Notes under the pieces: generated by a model | Told to the model about the DNA's origin: nothing | Seen by the model: only the letters and a program-made list of their open reading frames with translations | Databases searched by the model: none | In this document: positions 40,497 to 49,295 of the stretch, piece by piece | Layout: each line of letters starts with the position of its first letter | Position numbering within the stretch: the first letter of the stretch is position 1 | NCBI GenBank assembly: GCA_029288485.1 | Contig: JARIHC010000006.1 | Span: 62,001-126,000, forward strand | From: Candidatus Saccharimonadota bacterium | Lineage (GTDB): Bacteria > Patescibacteriota > Saccharimonadia > Saccharimonadales > UBA4665 | Direction of reading: 5' to 3' | DNA length: 64,000 bases | Program-made: the position numbers and the translations under genes

Positions 40497-40533
40497 GTTG
40501 TGTTTATTGTGTTGTAAATATGTGCCCCACCGG

Positions 40534-40563
40534 TTGCGCATGCTTTGCTGCCTAAGCTATACT
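40534..40563 (+). promoter_or_regulatory. Promoter of the Hsp20 gene
   Basis: TTGCGC (40534-40539), 18 bases, TATACT (40558-40563). The leader is about 70 bases and no CIRCE element is seen in it. Confidence 0.55.
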
Positions 40564-40638
40564 GCTAGCAAGATAAAAATGCAAGACTCCTAAAGAATTA
40601 TTTAATCACTTTAAACAAAAGTGGAGGGTAACAAACTT

Positions 40639-41121
40639 ATGGCGCGCCGAAACCGCGATGACGATTTACTACTTGAAGAAGATGAGCTAACCGCGGCCTT
40701 CTTGGGGGATGATGCAGCAGCTCCAGCAGCTGCCGATAACCAGACTGCAGCCGCTGCGCCCACTGAAGACGAATGGGCTGAAGACGAAGCTGACGTACCT
40801 GGCCAGCTTGCCGTAGATGTTTATGAGACTAAACAAAAGCTGGTTGTAAAAGCACGTACTGCCGGTGTTAACAAGAATGATCTGGATGTTAGCATTTCCG
40901 ATAATCAACTCACTGTTAAAGGCACGCTGAGCGGTGGTGCGGAAGAGGGTGTAGAGAATTATTTCTTGCAAGAATGCTACTGGGGAGAATTTTCACGCAC
41001 TATAGCATTGCCGGTGCCAGTTAAAGAAGAAGAGATTGAAGCCGTTCTGAAGGACGGGGTACTAACTATTAGCTTCACCAAGGTTCAACAGGATACGGTT
41101 AAGAAAATTCAGGTACTGTAG
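40639..41121 (+). CDS. Hsp20/alpha-crystallin family small heat-shock protein
   Basis: A 160-residue ATP-independent chaperone. An acidic, Ala-rich N-terminal arm of about 55 residues precedes the alpha-crystallin domain: LAVDVYETKQKLVVKA, DLDVSISDNQLTVKGTL, FSRTIALPVPV and the conserved AVLKDGVLTISF before a short tail. The ATG at 40639 is chosen because GGAGG lies at 40622-40626. It stands alone, ending at a shared terminator with the pilin array. Confidence 0.95.
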   Translation: MARRNRDDDLLLEEDELTAAFLGDDAAAPAAADNQTAAAAPTEDEWAEDEADVPGQLAVDVYETKQKLVVKARTAGVNKNDLDVSISDNQLTVKGTLSGGAEEGVENYFLQECYWGEFSRTIALPVPVKEEEIEAVLKDGVLTISFTKVQQDTVKKIQVL

Positions 41122-41154
41122 GCTGTCAATCTTAGCTGACTTATAGCCTGAATT

Positions 41155-41180
41155 AAAAGAAGCCCCGTGGGGCTTCTTTT
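41155..41180. terminator. Bidirectional terminator between hsp20 and the pilin array
   Basis: AAAAGAAGCCC (41155-41165) with GGGCTTCTTTT (41170-41180) around a four-base loop. It has A/T tracts on both sides and serves two convergent genes. Confidence 0.9.
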
Positions 41181-41214
41181 AATAGTTAACGTTTCTATAT
41201 GTGTGTTTGCTCTA

Positions 41215-41658
41215 CTACTGGGTACCTGTGTCTACATTACCCGACAGTGCCGCATTCAGCACAAAGTGTACTATCAATTGGGCTAGAGCCACTATGATTA
41301 GACCAACTATCGCATAAATTATGGTGTTTTTGGCGTTGCCGACCGAGCCGCTATCACCACCGGAAGTTATGTACCTCAGGCCACCGTAAATTATCATTAT
41401 GACTGCCGCAATACCAACTACTAGCGAAAGAATGTTAACAGCTGTTTTTGCTACGCTAGCTAGACTCTGAGTGCCTCCGCTGGTTTGAACGTCACAAGTG
41501 TCAGTTCCAAACGGAGCATTAGCGCCAGCATTGATGTTATTAGTTTGGCCAGTACAGGTAGCAGCAAAGGCAACACCAGACACCGAAACGGCCGGTACGC
41601 CTAGCGTTAACAATGTAGTGGCTAGAATTATTAGCGAGTTTTTAATTTTTTGAATCAT
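41215..41658 (-). CDS. VirB2/TrbC-type T4SS pilin, copy 6
   Basis: A 147-residue secreted pilin-like protein. The signal peptide spans about 1-33, followed by a short loop with two Cys. The family core comes next: helix VNILSLVVGIAAVIMIIYGGLRYI, the SGGDSGSVGNAKN turn, and helix TIIYAIVGLIIVALAQLIVHFV, then a short tail GNVDTGTQ. This hairpin of two helices with an SGGDS turn is the T4SS_pilin plan. An extended -10 (TGCTATAAG) lies before it, so it can be expressed apart from the other five copies. The tail is nearly the same as in copy 5. Confidence 0.88.
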   Translation of the reverse strand: MIQKIKNSLIILATTLLTLGVPAVSVSGVAFAATCTGQTNNINAGANAPFGTDTCDVQTSGGTQSLASVAKTAVNILSLVVGIAAVIMIIYGGLRYITSGGDSGSVGNAKNTIIYAIVGLIIVALAQLIVHFVLNAALSGNVDTGTQ

Positions 41659-41724
41659 GATTAGATTGCCTTTCTTTACTTAAGTTTACTTATAGCACAG
41701 TGGTTATGCATCCGCAAGCCCATA

Positions 41725-42141
41725 CTACTTTGTGTTCGTATCTACGTTGCCGCTTATTATGGCATTCAGCACAAAGTGTACTATTACTTGGGCTAGAGCC
41801 ACTACTACAAGTCCAATGATGGCATATATAAGAGCGTTTTTAGCGCCGCTAACAGAATTGCTGTCACCGCCAGAGGTCGTAAAACGAATACCGGACACAA
41901 TTAACATAATCACTGCTATAGCTCCAGCAAAGAAACTAAGTATGTTAACAGCTGTTTTGAGGGTTGTAGCAACACCGCTATCGTCACAATTACTACCGCT
42001 TTCGCCTACTCCTTGCAAAACTTGGCCTTTGGGATCGTTACTATTTGGGCAATTAGCAGCAGCTGCCGTGCCGATAGGGATAATAGTCATCGTAAAAGCT
42101 GCGAACATCGTGATGGCTATTCTGATAAAAGTTTTTTTCAT
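41725..42141 (-). CDS. VirB2/TrbC-type T4SS pilin, copy 5
   Basis: A 138-residue protein with a signal peptide (about 1-28), a loop with two Cys (ANCPN, SNCDD), then helix VNILSFFAGAIAVIMLIVSGIRF, the SGGDSNSVSGAKN turn and helix ALIYAIIGLVVVALAQVIVHFV, ending GNVDTNTK. It is the closest relative of copy 6. It is the last gene of the operon that begins at 44065, six bases after copy 4. Confidence 0.88.
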   Translation of the reverse strand: MKKTFIRIAITMFAAFTMTIIPIGTAAAANCPNSNDPKGQVLQGVGESGSNCDDSGVATTLKTAVNILSFFAGAIAVIMLIVSGIRFTTSGGDSNSVSGAKNALIYAIIGLVVVALAQVIVHFVLNAIISGNVDTNTK

Positions 42142-42147
42142 AATCTT

Positions 42148-42528
42148 CTACAATCTATTTACTACAAATGTTATCAAAACTCTGGCCAATGCCACAATAA
42201 CTAAACCAATCAAAGCACCTATTAATGTGTTTTTGGCGCCACTGATAGCGTTACTATCACCGCCAGAGGTTATGTATCGGACACCGGCCACGATTATTAA
42301 TATTACGGCCGCGGCGCCAGCTATGTAAGAGACTATGTTGCCAATGTGAGCGAGCAACCCGTCGCTACCCGCTATAGGGTCAGAAGGATTACCGCGATTA
42401 CATACAGCAGAATTTCCAGCGTGGACACAATCGGCTCCTTGGAGAGCGTTGTAGGCAAAAGCGGGCACAGACACCGTTAATAGACTAAAACCTACAACCA
42501 TACTAATAAGTAGCAATGCCTTTTTCAT
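42148..42528 (-). CDS. VirB2/TrbC-type T4SS pilin, copy 4
   Basis: A 126-residue protein with a signal peptide (about 1-25), Cys pair (ADCVH, AVCNR), then the two helices NIVSYIAGAAAVILIIVAGVRYI and TLIGALIGLVIVALARVLITFV around SGGDSNAISGAKN. It ends soon after the second helix. The start overlaps the stop of copy 3 by four bases (ATGA), so they are coupled in translation. Confidence 0.88.
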   Translation of the reverse strand: MKKALLLISMVVGFSLLTVSVPAFAYNALQGADCVHAGNSAVCNRGNPSDPIAGSDGLLAHIGNIVSYIAGAAAVILIIVAGVRYITSGGDSNAISGAKNTLIGALIGLVIVALARVLITFVVNRL

Positions 42529-42827
42529 ATTCTTGCCACCACAAAGTTTACTATTGCTTCTGCAGTGATGGCAATCACGATTCCGACTAATGCGTATATG
42601 ATACCATCCTTGGCTTTAGACATGCGCTGCGGATCGCCAGCCGACAAAATATAACGAAGACCCGAGACTATAATCATAAGCAAGGCAAGAGCGCCAACTA
42701 TGCCGAAAACAATAGTTAAAACAGTTTGGATTGTACTAGTATTGGCGCTGGGTTGCGGGAGTACGGTGGGCGCATCTACAGGGCTAAGCGAGTTGCTAGC
42801 TGCAAATATGTGCGATAAATCTATCAC
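42525..42827 (-). CDS. VirB2/TrbC-type T4SS pilin, copy 3 (short)
   Basis: A 100-residue form. It has no classical basic N-terminal signal: the polar first 35 residues lead directly into helix VLTIVFGIVGALALLMIIVSGLRYI, the turn SAGDPQRMSKAKD and helix GIIYALVGIVIAITAEAIVNFVV. The turn is AGDP instead of GGDS. It is likely a membrane-inserted pilin or cap subunit. It lies two bases after copy 2. Confidence 0.85.
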   Translation of the reverse strand: MIDLSHIFAASNSLSPVDAPTVLPQPSANTSTIQTVLTIVFGIVGALALLMIIVSGLRYILSAGDPQRMSKAKDGIIYALVGIVIAITAEAIVNFVVARI

Positions 42828-42829
42828 GG

Positions 42830-43375
42830 TTAACCTCCCAGCCGATTACTTATAAATGACACGAAGGCTACCGACACTATTGCTACGGCTAGACCAATTA
42901 GCGCGTTAACTACGGTAGACTGAGCCTTGGCAACGCTTTCTGGATCGCCTTGGCTGGCAGTATATTTAACTGCGCCGTATATAACAAAGCCTATTGATAC
43001 CAACGCGGCTATTCTTAACAGATCGTCTACTATTGCTAAAAGTACTAGTGGTACGTCCGAGCCGTGTATGACGTCAAAATGCACTATATTGCAGTTATTG
43101 TCAAAATCATCATTAGGTAAGTATTGCCACCAGGGTATAAGCCCAAAGAACTCATTGCCCTTACAGCCATTAGTGCCAGCAGCAGCTGGATTACCGCCTC
43201 CGCCTGAAGGGCCACCCTTTTTACTGCAAGTACTTTTATTGCCTACGCATTTGCTTGGCCCAACAGTCTGGGCAGCGTGGGCAATTCCAGACGTTGTAGC
43301 TAGGCAGAATACTATTGCCAGGGGCAATATCAATATGCTCATCAATTTTTTTTGTCGGCTAAGTGCGTGAAACAT
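42830..43375 (-). CDS. VirB2/TrbC-type T4SS pilin, copy 2 (long, Cys-rich loop)
   Basis: A 181-residue protein with a signal peptide (about 1-34), then an outer region of about 75 residues with four Cys and Gly-rich linkers (KCVGNKSTCSKKGGPSGGG, GCKGNEF, NNCNI), then helices LLALLVSIGF-like and VNALIGLAVAIVSVAFVSFI around ASQGDPESVAKAQ. The larger outer part makes it a candidate tip or minor subunit. It lies nine bases after copy 1. Confidence 0.85.
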   Translation of the reverse strand: MFHALSRQKKLMSILILPLAIVFCLATTSGIAHAAQTVGPSKCVGNKSTCSKKGGPSGGGGNPAAAGTNGCKGNEFFGLIPWWQYLPNDDFDNNCNIVHFDVIHGSDVPLVLLAIVDDLLRIAALVSIGFVIYGAVKYTASQGDPESVAKAQSTVVNALIGLAVAIVSVAFVSFISNRLGG

Positions 43376-43384
43376 GCAGCTCCT

Positions 43385-44065
43385 TTAATGCCTGTTGAAG
43401 GCACCTCCGGGTATTAAGAATTGCAAGAACGCGTATAAAAACATATACGCTACCAATGCTAACACCGTTTTGGTAATTCTGCTTTTCGCGTTTGCAGCTT
43501 TCTGGGGGTCTCCCTCGGACGCCGAATACTGTATACCGCCTAAAATAAGCGACATTACCACTATAATGCCGACTATTATGGATAGCACCTTAATTGCTGG
43601 GTTTACGTAAGTATCAACGAGGTCACAATTGCCTTGAGAACACTCTACAGCGGAATCGGTGCAGGAGGTTTTGGAGCAATCTACACAATTTTTCCCATAA
43701 CAACTGGCACATTGTCCGTTCTCTAGGGTACAGCCGCCGTTGGCGCCATTTCCTCCGTTGTTGTTACCGTTCCCATTGTTTCCGTTATTCCCGTTGTTGC
43801 CATTGTTATTATTGTTGTTACCGGTGTTATTGTTGCCGGAGGTGCCGGTTTTATTGTTATTGTTGCTCTTATTGTTATTATTTCCTTTTGATCCGCCACT
43901 GCCACTGCTGCTGTTACTGCCGCCACTCGAAGAAGGAAATAAAGGGGCTACATGAAATGGGCTCGGGGCCGCCATCGCCTGAAGAGGGGCGACCAAAATA
44001 ATACAGCTAAATACGAGAGCAGCGAGCGCGGATAGTACTTTCTTTTTTAAGTTTGGGGTTTTCAT
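43385..44065 (-). CDS. VirB2/TrbC-type T4SS pilin, copy 1, with Asn/Gly-rich and Cys-rich outer region
   Basis: A 226-residue protein, first gene of the array. After a signal peptide (about 1-32) comes a low-complexity stretch of about 60 residues of Asn and Gly with Ser/Lys. A compact Cys-rich part with nine Cys follows (CTLENGQCASCYGKNCVDC and onward), then the two pilin helices with ASEGDPQKAANAKS between. The Asn/Gly stretch looks like a flexible spacer and the Cys-rich part like a small disulfide-linked head, so this may be the exposed end of the pilus. Confidence 0.82.
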   Translation of the reverse strand: MKTPNLKKKVLSALAALVFSCIILVAPLQAMAAPSPFHVAPLFPSSSGGSNSSSGSGGSKGNNNNKSNNNNKTGTSGNNNTGNNNNNNGNNGNNGNNGNGNNNGGNGANGGCTLENGQCASCYGKNCVDCSKTSCTDSAVECSQGNCDLVDTYVNPAIKVLSIIVGIIVVMSLILGGIQYSASEGDPQKAANAKSRITKTVLALVAYMFLYAFLQFLIPGGAFNRH

Positions 44066-44094
44066 GTCTTGGTTTTAGGAAACTTGCTAATTGT

Positions 44095-44123
44095 ATTATA
44101 GAATTACCGAGTTTAATAAACAA
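44095..44123 (-). promoter_or_regulatory. Promoter of the pilin array
   Basis: On the minus strand TTGTTT (44123-44118), 17 bases, TATAAT (44100-44095). It is divergent from a TGCTATAGT extended -10 at about 44154-44162 that serves the VirB6-like gene. Confidence 0.72.
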
Positions 44124-44182
44124 GCCGCTAACAAGAATAAATATTACTGCTTATGCTATAGTTACTAAGAGAAGAGATAGAA

Positions 44183-47014
44183 ATGAAACACCGTTTGTTC
44201 AGCTTGTTCGCCATCTCGGTCATCCTGGCCTCGTTTGCTGGCAATTTTATTCATCCCGCGTCGGCAGCAGCGAGCGGCGAGGATTACATGCTGGACTTCA
44301 AGCAAGCCAGTTTTCAGGCTACTGAAGATGAATACAATGACTCTGCTGTTTACGCTCGAAACGGCGCATTTGGCAATGGTCCTGTAACATTCTCTCCCGG
44401 CAACTCGTCGAGTTCTACAGGTAATCATACAGCAGATGTAGCACTAAGTACTATTTTAACCGGACGTATCAACAGCTATTACCCGGCCGTTGCCGGAGGA
44501 CATGGCTTTTATTTAGGGAGCTACAACTGCGCCGGCTTAAAAGTCTATGCAATGATTGGCCTTACCGAAGTAACGCAATCAAACGGCTTTGGCAGCAGTC
44601 AAGATAGCGTCAACTCCGAAGTCTGGATACTTGGCGCCTCCAAAGGCGGATCGTCTATAAACGGTCCGACTTTGAAGTCCTCCCACCCTAATTGTGTGCC
44701 ATCGAGCGCCGATGTCTATCCCACCAACTGGGGTGGCAATATAAAATCCACTTCGTTGCCGTCATATTATGGAATGACATATTCCAAGCAGCAAGACTGG
44801 TTTAATTTTCTTAAAGATCATGGCACCACTATTGATAGTCCGCCGGGCCCATTAGGGTCGAACCCAACTACTCCCACCGCTGGTGCCGCCGGCGGCGACG
44901 ACTCGGCACAGCTAAGTTGCGACGCCGGATGGAATCCCCTTAATTGGTTAATTTGCGCTGCTATTAAAGGCATGGTGGCAGTGCTAAACGGTGTCGACGA
45001 TACTATAAACAGTTTGCTAGCGGTCGGCACGCCCAACAACTCACCCAGTGGTGATCCATCGCAGATATTCGACACCAACACAGATACCGGCAAGGCTTAC
45101 TACAAAGCCTGGAGCAGTTTCCGCGATATTGCGTTAGGCCTGTTGGTAATTGCTGGCTTGGTTATGATTATTGCCCAGGCATTGGGTATGGAAATATTGG
45201 ACGCTTATACTATCCGAAAAGTGCTACCGCGCCTTGTTGTTATGGCAATTTTAATAACACTGTCTTGGGCATTGCTCCGGTTTGTAATCCAGCTGTTTAA
45301 CGATTTGGGATACGGTGTGCGCTTTTTGATAGAAAAGCCATTCAGCAGTCTCAATAACACCATAACCCTTTCCGGCGGCGGCGGTGTAGCTGTAGCTCTG
45401 GCCACAGCTGCCGTTATCGTTTCGCTCGGCATATTCGGACTGTTTACATTTGTTTTATCCGCGGTCTTGGCTGCTTTTACAGCTTTCATTGTGCTAATTT
45501 TGCGGCAAGTAGTGGTGGTCGCTCTGGTAATTTTGGCACCGGTAGCGCTTCTTATGTATATATTGCCAAATACTCAGCGCTTTTATAAGCTATGGTTCGA
45601 TTCGTTCAGCGGCGCGTTAATAATGTTTCCTTTGATTGTTGCCTTGATTGCCTCCGGGCGCGTGTTCGCAGCCGTAGCCAACACCGATAACCCGCAAAGT
45701 ATCGGAGGCTTTATAGCCTTCGCAGCTTACTTCGCGCCGTACTTTATGATTCCCATGACTTACCGCATGGCGGGCGGAATTATGAGCGGCATAGGCAATT
45801 TCGTAAACAGTCGAGCCCAGCCGTATCAGCAAGCACTCGGCAAAAAGCGGCAAGAAGTTGCGGCAGATCGCCGGCACCGCATGGCAGAAGGCAACTTATA
45901 TAGAGCCAGCAATCCGTTTGCCCGCGGCTTTAACCGGGCTACCCGCGGTGTGGCCAATGTTCCAAGCGCTGGCGTAACTCCATGGAAAATGCGTTCGCGC
46001 TTCCAAGCCGGCATGTCCCAGCACGAGATGACCGCTATGAACGAGTACATGGAAAAGAGCCAGGCTTTCAAAAAAGTTTCCGGCAACGACGATTATCTCC
46101 AAGCTACTATGGCTAACATGGGCGGCGGCCATACAGAGGCCGATTGGCGGCGATACCTCTCTGAACATGGATATAGGGGTAGAGCGCTTGAACAAGGTGT
46201 TGCAGCTATCCGCGCCGCCAAACGCGATACAAATGATGAGGTCTTCCAGCGAGCTGCTGTGGTCGCTAATGCTAGCACTGGCACTGGCTGGAAAGACGAT
46301 GGCGCTGGCGCCATGATGGCGTCCATCAACGAAGCGGCTGGCGGCGACCGAGATATGGCTGCCGGTATGTTAGCCGAGATGCGCCAACGCTCTACTCAGG
46401 CTCGTCGGACAGATTTGGGCGGTGCCGGCTTTGGCGGTCAAATGAGAGACCTGAATGCTATGTATGCCGCCGAATATAACCTTGACAATCAAGGCAATTC
46501 TCTGGGTCATCAGATGACTCAGGCGGAAGCTACTGACCGAAATAATGAACAGGTTCTGGAACTTCAAGGCTCGGGTGGCATTCTGGGCGCCCGCGGCGAC
46601 ACAATGAAGTTATTAGCACCACAGATGAAGAAAAGGCTACGCCGAGCCCATGTTGTTAATAATCAAGCTCAATCTAACCCCAACGCTACACCCGCACAGA
46701 AAGCCGCAGCCGAGCGTACGCTAAAACAAGAGTATGCCTCGCTTGCCGGACGGTATGATGCTATGTCTCAATCGTCGCCCGAGAATGCTAAGATTATGGC
46801 CGATACTGTTTTGAAAGAAGACCTTGGAGGCCAGACAGTACAAGAAGTTATTGAGTCACTGCGAGGCGACGATCAATTCTTGCAGATGCGTCGGGAATAC
46901 GGCAACCAGGCAGCTGCAGCTGCTGCCGCTGCCGGCAACCCTCAGGGACAGGGACCAGGTCAACAGGGCGGCCAGCCCGGCGGGCAGCCCGGCGGAGGCC
47001 AGGGCACGAATTAA
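44183..47014 (+). CDS. VirB6/TrbL-like polytopic T4SS channel protein
   Basis: A 943-residue protein. It has a signal peptide (about 1-30), an outer domain to about 250, then a helix-rich core with about six to eight membrane helices (about 265-555, including FRDIALGLLVIAGLVMIIAQ and LRQVVVVALVILAPVALLMY). A long hydrophilic, Ala/Gln/Gly-rich cytoplasmic tail reaches the C-terminus. The core has the VirB6/TrbL layout with the conserved ALVILAP region. It starts the plus-strand T4SS genes opposite the pilin array. Confidence 0.88.
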   Translation: MKHRLFSLFAISVILASFAGNFIHPASAAASGEDYMLDFKQASFQATEDEYNDSAVYARNGAFGNGPVTFSPGNSSSSTGNHTADVALSTILTGRINSYYPAVAGGHGFYLGSYNCAGLKVYAMIGLTEVTQSNGFGSSQDSVNSEVWILGASKGGSSINGPTLKSSHPNCVPSSADVYPTNWGGNIKSTSLPSYYGMTYSKQQDWFNFLKDHGTTIDSPPGPLGSNPTTPTAGAAGGDDSAQLSCDAGWNPLNWLICAAIKGMVAVLNGVDDTINSLLAVGTPNNSPSGDPSQIFDTNTDTGKAYYKAWSSFRDIALGLLVIAGLVMIIAQALGMEILDAYTIRKVLPRLVVMAILITLSWALLRFVIQLFNDLGYGVRFLIEKPFSSLNNTITLSGGGGVAVALATAAVIVSLGIFGLFTFVLSAVLAAFTAFIVLILRQVVVVALVILAPVALLMYILPNTQRFYKLWFDSFSGALIMFPLIVALIASGRVFAAVANTDNPQSIGGFIAFAAYFAPYFMIPMTYRMAGGIMSGIGNFVNSRAQPYQQALGKKRQEVAADRRHRMAEGNLYRASNPFARGFNRATRGVANVPSAGVTPWKMRSRFQAGMSQHEMTAMNEYMEKSQAFKKVSGNDDYLQATMANMGGGHTEADWRRYLSEHGYRGRALEQGVAAIRAAKRDTNDEVFQRAAVVANASTGTGWKDDGAGAMMASINEAAGGDRDMAAGMLAEMRQRSTQARRTDLGGAGFGGQMRDLNAMYAAEYNLDNQGNSLGHQMTQAEATDRNNEQVLELQGSGGILGARGDTMKLLAPQMKKRLRRAHVVNNQAQSNPNATPAQKAAAERTLKQEYASLAGRYDAMSQSSPENAKIMADTVLKEDLGGQTVQEVIESLRGDDQFLQMRREYGNQAAAAAAAAGNPQGQGPGQQGGQPGGQPGGGQGTN

Positions 47015-47069
47015 GTCTCCAAACCTATCGTAATTGGCGCAGGCTCTCTCTGCGTCGGTTTCTCTTCTC

Positions 47070-47098
47070 TTGACAAAAGCGTAAAAATTTGCTATTAT
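47070..47098 (+). promoter_or_regulatory. Promoter inside the T4SS locus (47139 gene onward)
   Basis: TTGACA (47070-47075), 17 bases starting AAAGCGTA and ending TTTGC, TATTAT (47093-47098). The leader then holds the palindrome ACGGGCCCGT at 47110-47119, about 20 bases before the ATG. Confidence 0.8.
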
Positions 47099-47138
47099 TT
47101 ATAGAGGTTACGGGCCCGTTAAACACCTAAAATAAGCT

Positions 47139-48113
47139 ATGTCAGCAGAACGCAATCCATCAGGACCAACAGGACAAGACCCCGCACTCATGGGCGGTGA
47201 AGTCGTTTCTGGACCACCTCACGATCTAATCCAGTATCCTGAAACAAATGGCGTGATACCTTTGGCCGAGAGTTATAACTTGGACGGCACAGAAATCGCA
47301 TGGGAAGAAAATCCTTTTACTGCAACAGGCGATCAGAGCCAGCCGTCGGAGCGCAGAGCTATTATAGCTACAGATGACGGCAACTTACATTATCTCAGGG
47401 GCGATACGATGTATGACTTCGGTCACACCCAAGCTACAGGCAATATCCACGAAACTCGCTGGACTCCTAGAACACCTATGCCTGACGTCACTATCGGCGA
47501 ACCTGCGCCTTTTAGCCCAGGCGCAAATGTAGAGCGAGTATTAATAGCGGCTGGTGAAGTTACAGCCGGCGACCCTCGTTCTGCCGACTTGCTCAATGGC
47601 GCTGCCAGAGAAGACAATAACCCTTTTGACGCCTTAGATAAAGCTGTCATTGGTATTAGAGTACAGCATGCTCGAGCAGCCGCTAAGCGCCAATCGAGTG
47701 TGGACCTCACTGGTTTGGCCATAGCGCCTGATACCGAAACTGAACATTATGCTTATACCTATCGTTTCCGCGACGACAGAATGCATGGTATCTCCGCCGA
47801 AAATCGCAACAGAGGCTTGCACCCTGAGGATATCGACTCGGGCGTAACCAATACTGCGCCAGGGTCACAAGAAGCTGCAGACGAAGCCCCTGATAGAAGA
47901 AAAACCTCACGCGAAGGTGTGCCTATTTCGCCGCCTTTATATGGCGACAGCACTTATGAACCCCGTGTTATAGACGACTTAACTCAAAGAGCCGGCGAAA
48001 GTGTTCGTGAAGGCATTCGTGAATCATCAGTCGTTCGCGGCGCCTCCGACACTATTCGTTCCATGCGAGAGCGCAGACGTCGTAGCTCTGACAGGCCGAG
48101 ACGTAAGCTCTAG
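47139..48113 (+). CDS. Hypothetical soluble protein in the T4SS locus
   Basis: A 324-residue protein without signal or membrane helix. It is acidic and polar in the first 240 residues; the end (about 290-324) is strongly basic with many Arg (SMRERRRRSSDRPRRKL). No known family recognised. The Arg-rich tail might bind nucleic acid or membrane. It lies between the VirB6-like and PrgI-like genes with its own promoter, so a T4SS-linked role is suggested by place alone. Confidence 0.72.
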   Translation: MSAERNPSGPTGQDPALMGGEVVSGPPHDLIQYPETNGVIPLAESYNLDGTEIAWEENPFTATGDQSQPSERRAIIATDDGNLHYLRGDTMYDFGHTQATGNIHETRWTPRTPMPDVTIGEPAPFSPGANVERVLIAAGEVTAGDPRSADLLNGAAREDNNPFDALDKAVIGIRVQHARAAAKRQSSVDLTGLAIAPDTETEHYAYTYRFRDDRMHGISAENRNRGLHPEDIDSGVTNTAPGSQEAADEAPDRRKTSREGVPISPPLYGDSTYEPRVIDDLTQRAGESVREGIRESSVVRGASDTIRSMRERRRRSSDRPRRKL

Positions 48114-48151
48114 CACCATAAACCCCTGATGCGCTATACTTATGTATAGGT

Positions 48152-49246
48152 ATGGCAACATACAAACTTATTCAAGATATTGAGGCTGAAGACCATATAC
48201 TTGGCCCGCTGTCGCTGCGCCAATTTATTTTTGCGCTGGCGGGAGCATTTTGTTGGTATTTATCTTTCATTATTTTTGTTAAACATGTGTATTTTTTGCT
48301 GGCGATTACAGCGCCGCCTGCAATTTTTTGTACTTTCTTTGCGGTTCCGTTTGGCCGCGACCAACCAACCGAAGTATGGTTTTTGGCTAAGCTGCGTTTT
48401 TGGTTTAAACCCCGGCAACGTATTTGGGATCAAAGCGGCGTAAAAGAGCTGGTTACAATTACCGTACCCAAAAAAGTTGAGCGGGTGCTTACTAAAGGAT
48501 TCAGTCAAAATGAAGTTCATAGCCGGCTTAAAGCGCTGGCCAATACGTTAGATAGCCGCGGCTGGGCTGTAAAAAACGTTAACTTAGAGACCTACACACC
48601 TATGGACCTATTTAATCAAAGCGGGTCAGACCGCCTGATCGGCATTAACAGCGCTCCGCAGCAAGTACCCGCTTACGATGTCCAGGCTTCTGATGACATT
48701 TTGGACGAGACAAGCAACCCGGTAGCTCAGCAATTTCAGACTATGATTAATCAATCCTCGCAACAGCACCGGCAACATCTTATTGATGAAATGAACGAGA
48801 TCCGATCCGACCAGGCTCAAGCAGCCCAGACAAGCTCCCAGCCAAGCGGCTGGTTTATGAGCCCGCCGGCAGCAAAGGCGACAGGCGCAGCTCCAATAAA
48901 CCAGCCTTCGGTTTCTGGAGGACAACAGGTGTCAGCGGCAGCTGATGACTCTATGTTAGCGGCGCAGTTAAAGGCTCAGGGCAGTTCCAAGTCTTTATCA
49001 AATTCGCATATGCGTACTCTAGCCCCTCTACCTATAGGCAACCAACCTTTAACACCGCCTGCGGCACCCGTTATTCCAGCTGCTAACTACCAGCAGCCAG
49101 CTGGCCCAGCCGCCCCTGATCCTGCTATACTGTCATTGGCAAATAACAACGACTTGAGCGTGTCGACGTTAGCTCGTCAAGCCTACAAGGCTAAGCACGA
49201 CGACGAACCACCTCAAGACGAAGTTGTAGTTTCACTACACCAGTAG
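48152..49246 (+). CDS. PrgI-family T4SS membrane protein
   Basis: A 364-residue protein. The N-terminal part follows the PrgI family: YKLIQDIEAEDHILGPLSLRQ (in pieces), two membrane helices (about 27-48 and 50-68, LAGAFCWYLSFIIF and LAITAPPAIFCTFF), then DQPTEVWFLAKLRFWFKPR. The rest (about 90-364) is a soluble, Gln/Ala/Pro-rich tail. PrgI proteins accompany VirB4 in Gram-positive conjugation systems, taking a VirB3-like position. A TATACT box lies near 48135, giving a short leader. Confidence 0.88.
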   Translation: MATYKLIQDIEAEDHILGPLSLRQFIFALAGAFCWYLSFIIFVKHVYFLLAITAPPAIFCTFFAVPFGRDQPTEVWFLAKLRFWFKPRQRIWDQSGVKELVTITVPKKVERVLTKGFSQNEVHSRLKALANTLDSRGWAVKNVNLETYTPMDLFNQSGSDRLIGINSAPQQVPAYDVQASDDILDETSNPVAQQFQTMINQSSQQHRQHLIDEMNEIRSDQAQAAQTSSQPSGWFMSPPAAKATGAAPINQPSVSGGQQVSAAADDSMLAAQLKAQGSSKSLSNSHMRTLAPLPIGNQPLTPPAAPVIPAANYQQPAGPAAPDPAILSLANNNDLSVSTLARQAYKAKHDDEPPQDEVVVSLHQ

Positions 49247-49295
49247 GTATTGTTGGTGGGTGATAGCTCTAACAAACAAAGGTGGGCCAACTAAG

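Noticed and set aside
40639-41121. CIRCE control of the Hsp20 gene
   Set aside because: No GAGTGCTAA-type half site was found in the leader or promoter.
43720-43920. Repeat array resembling CRISPR
   Set aside because: The repeats are short in-frame AAC/GGC codon runs of the pilin spacer, without constant-length repeats and unique spacers.
43594-44001. Plus-strand frames opposite the Asn/Gly-rich pilin
   Set aside because: They result from the GTT/ATT repeats complementary to Asn codons and have no ribosome site or family match.
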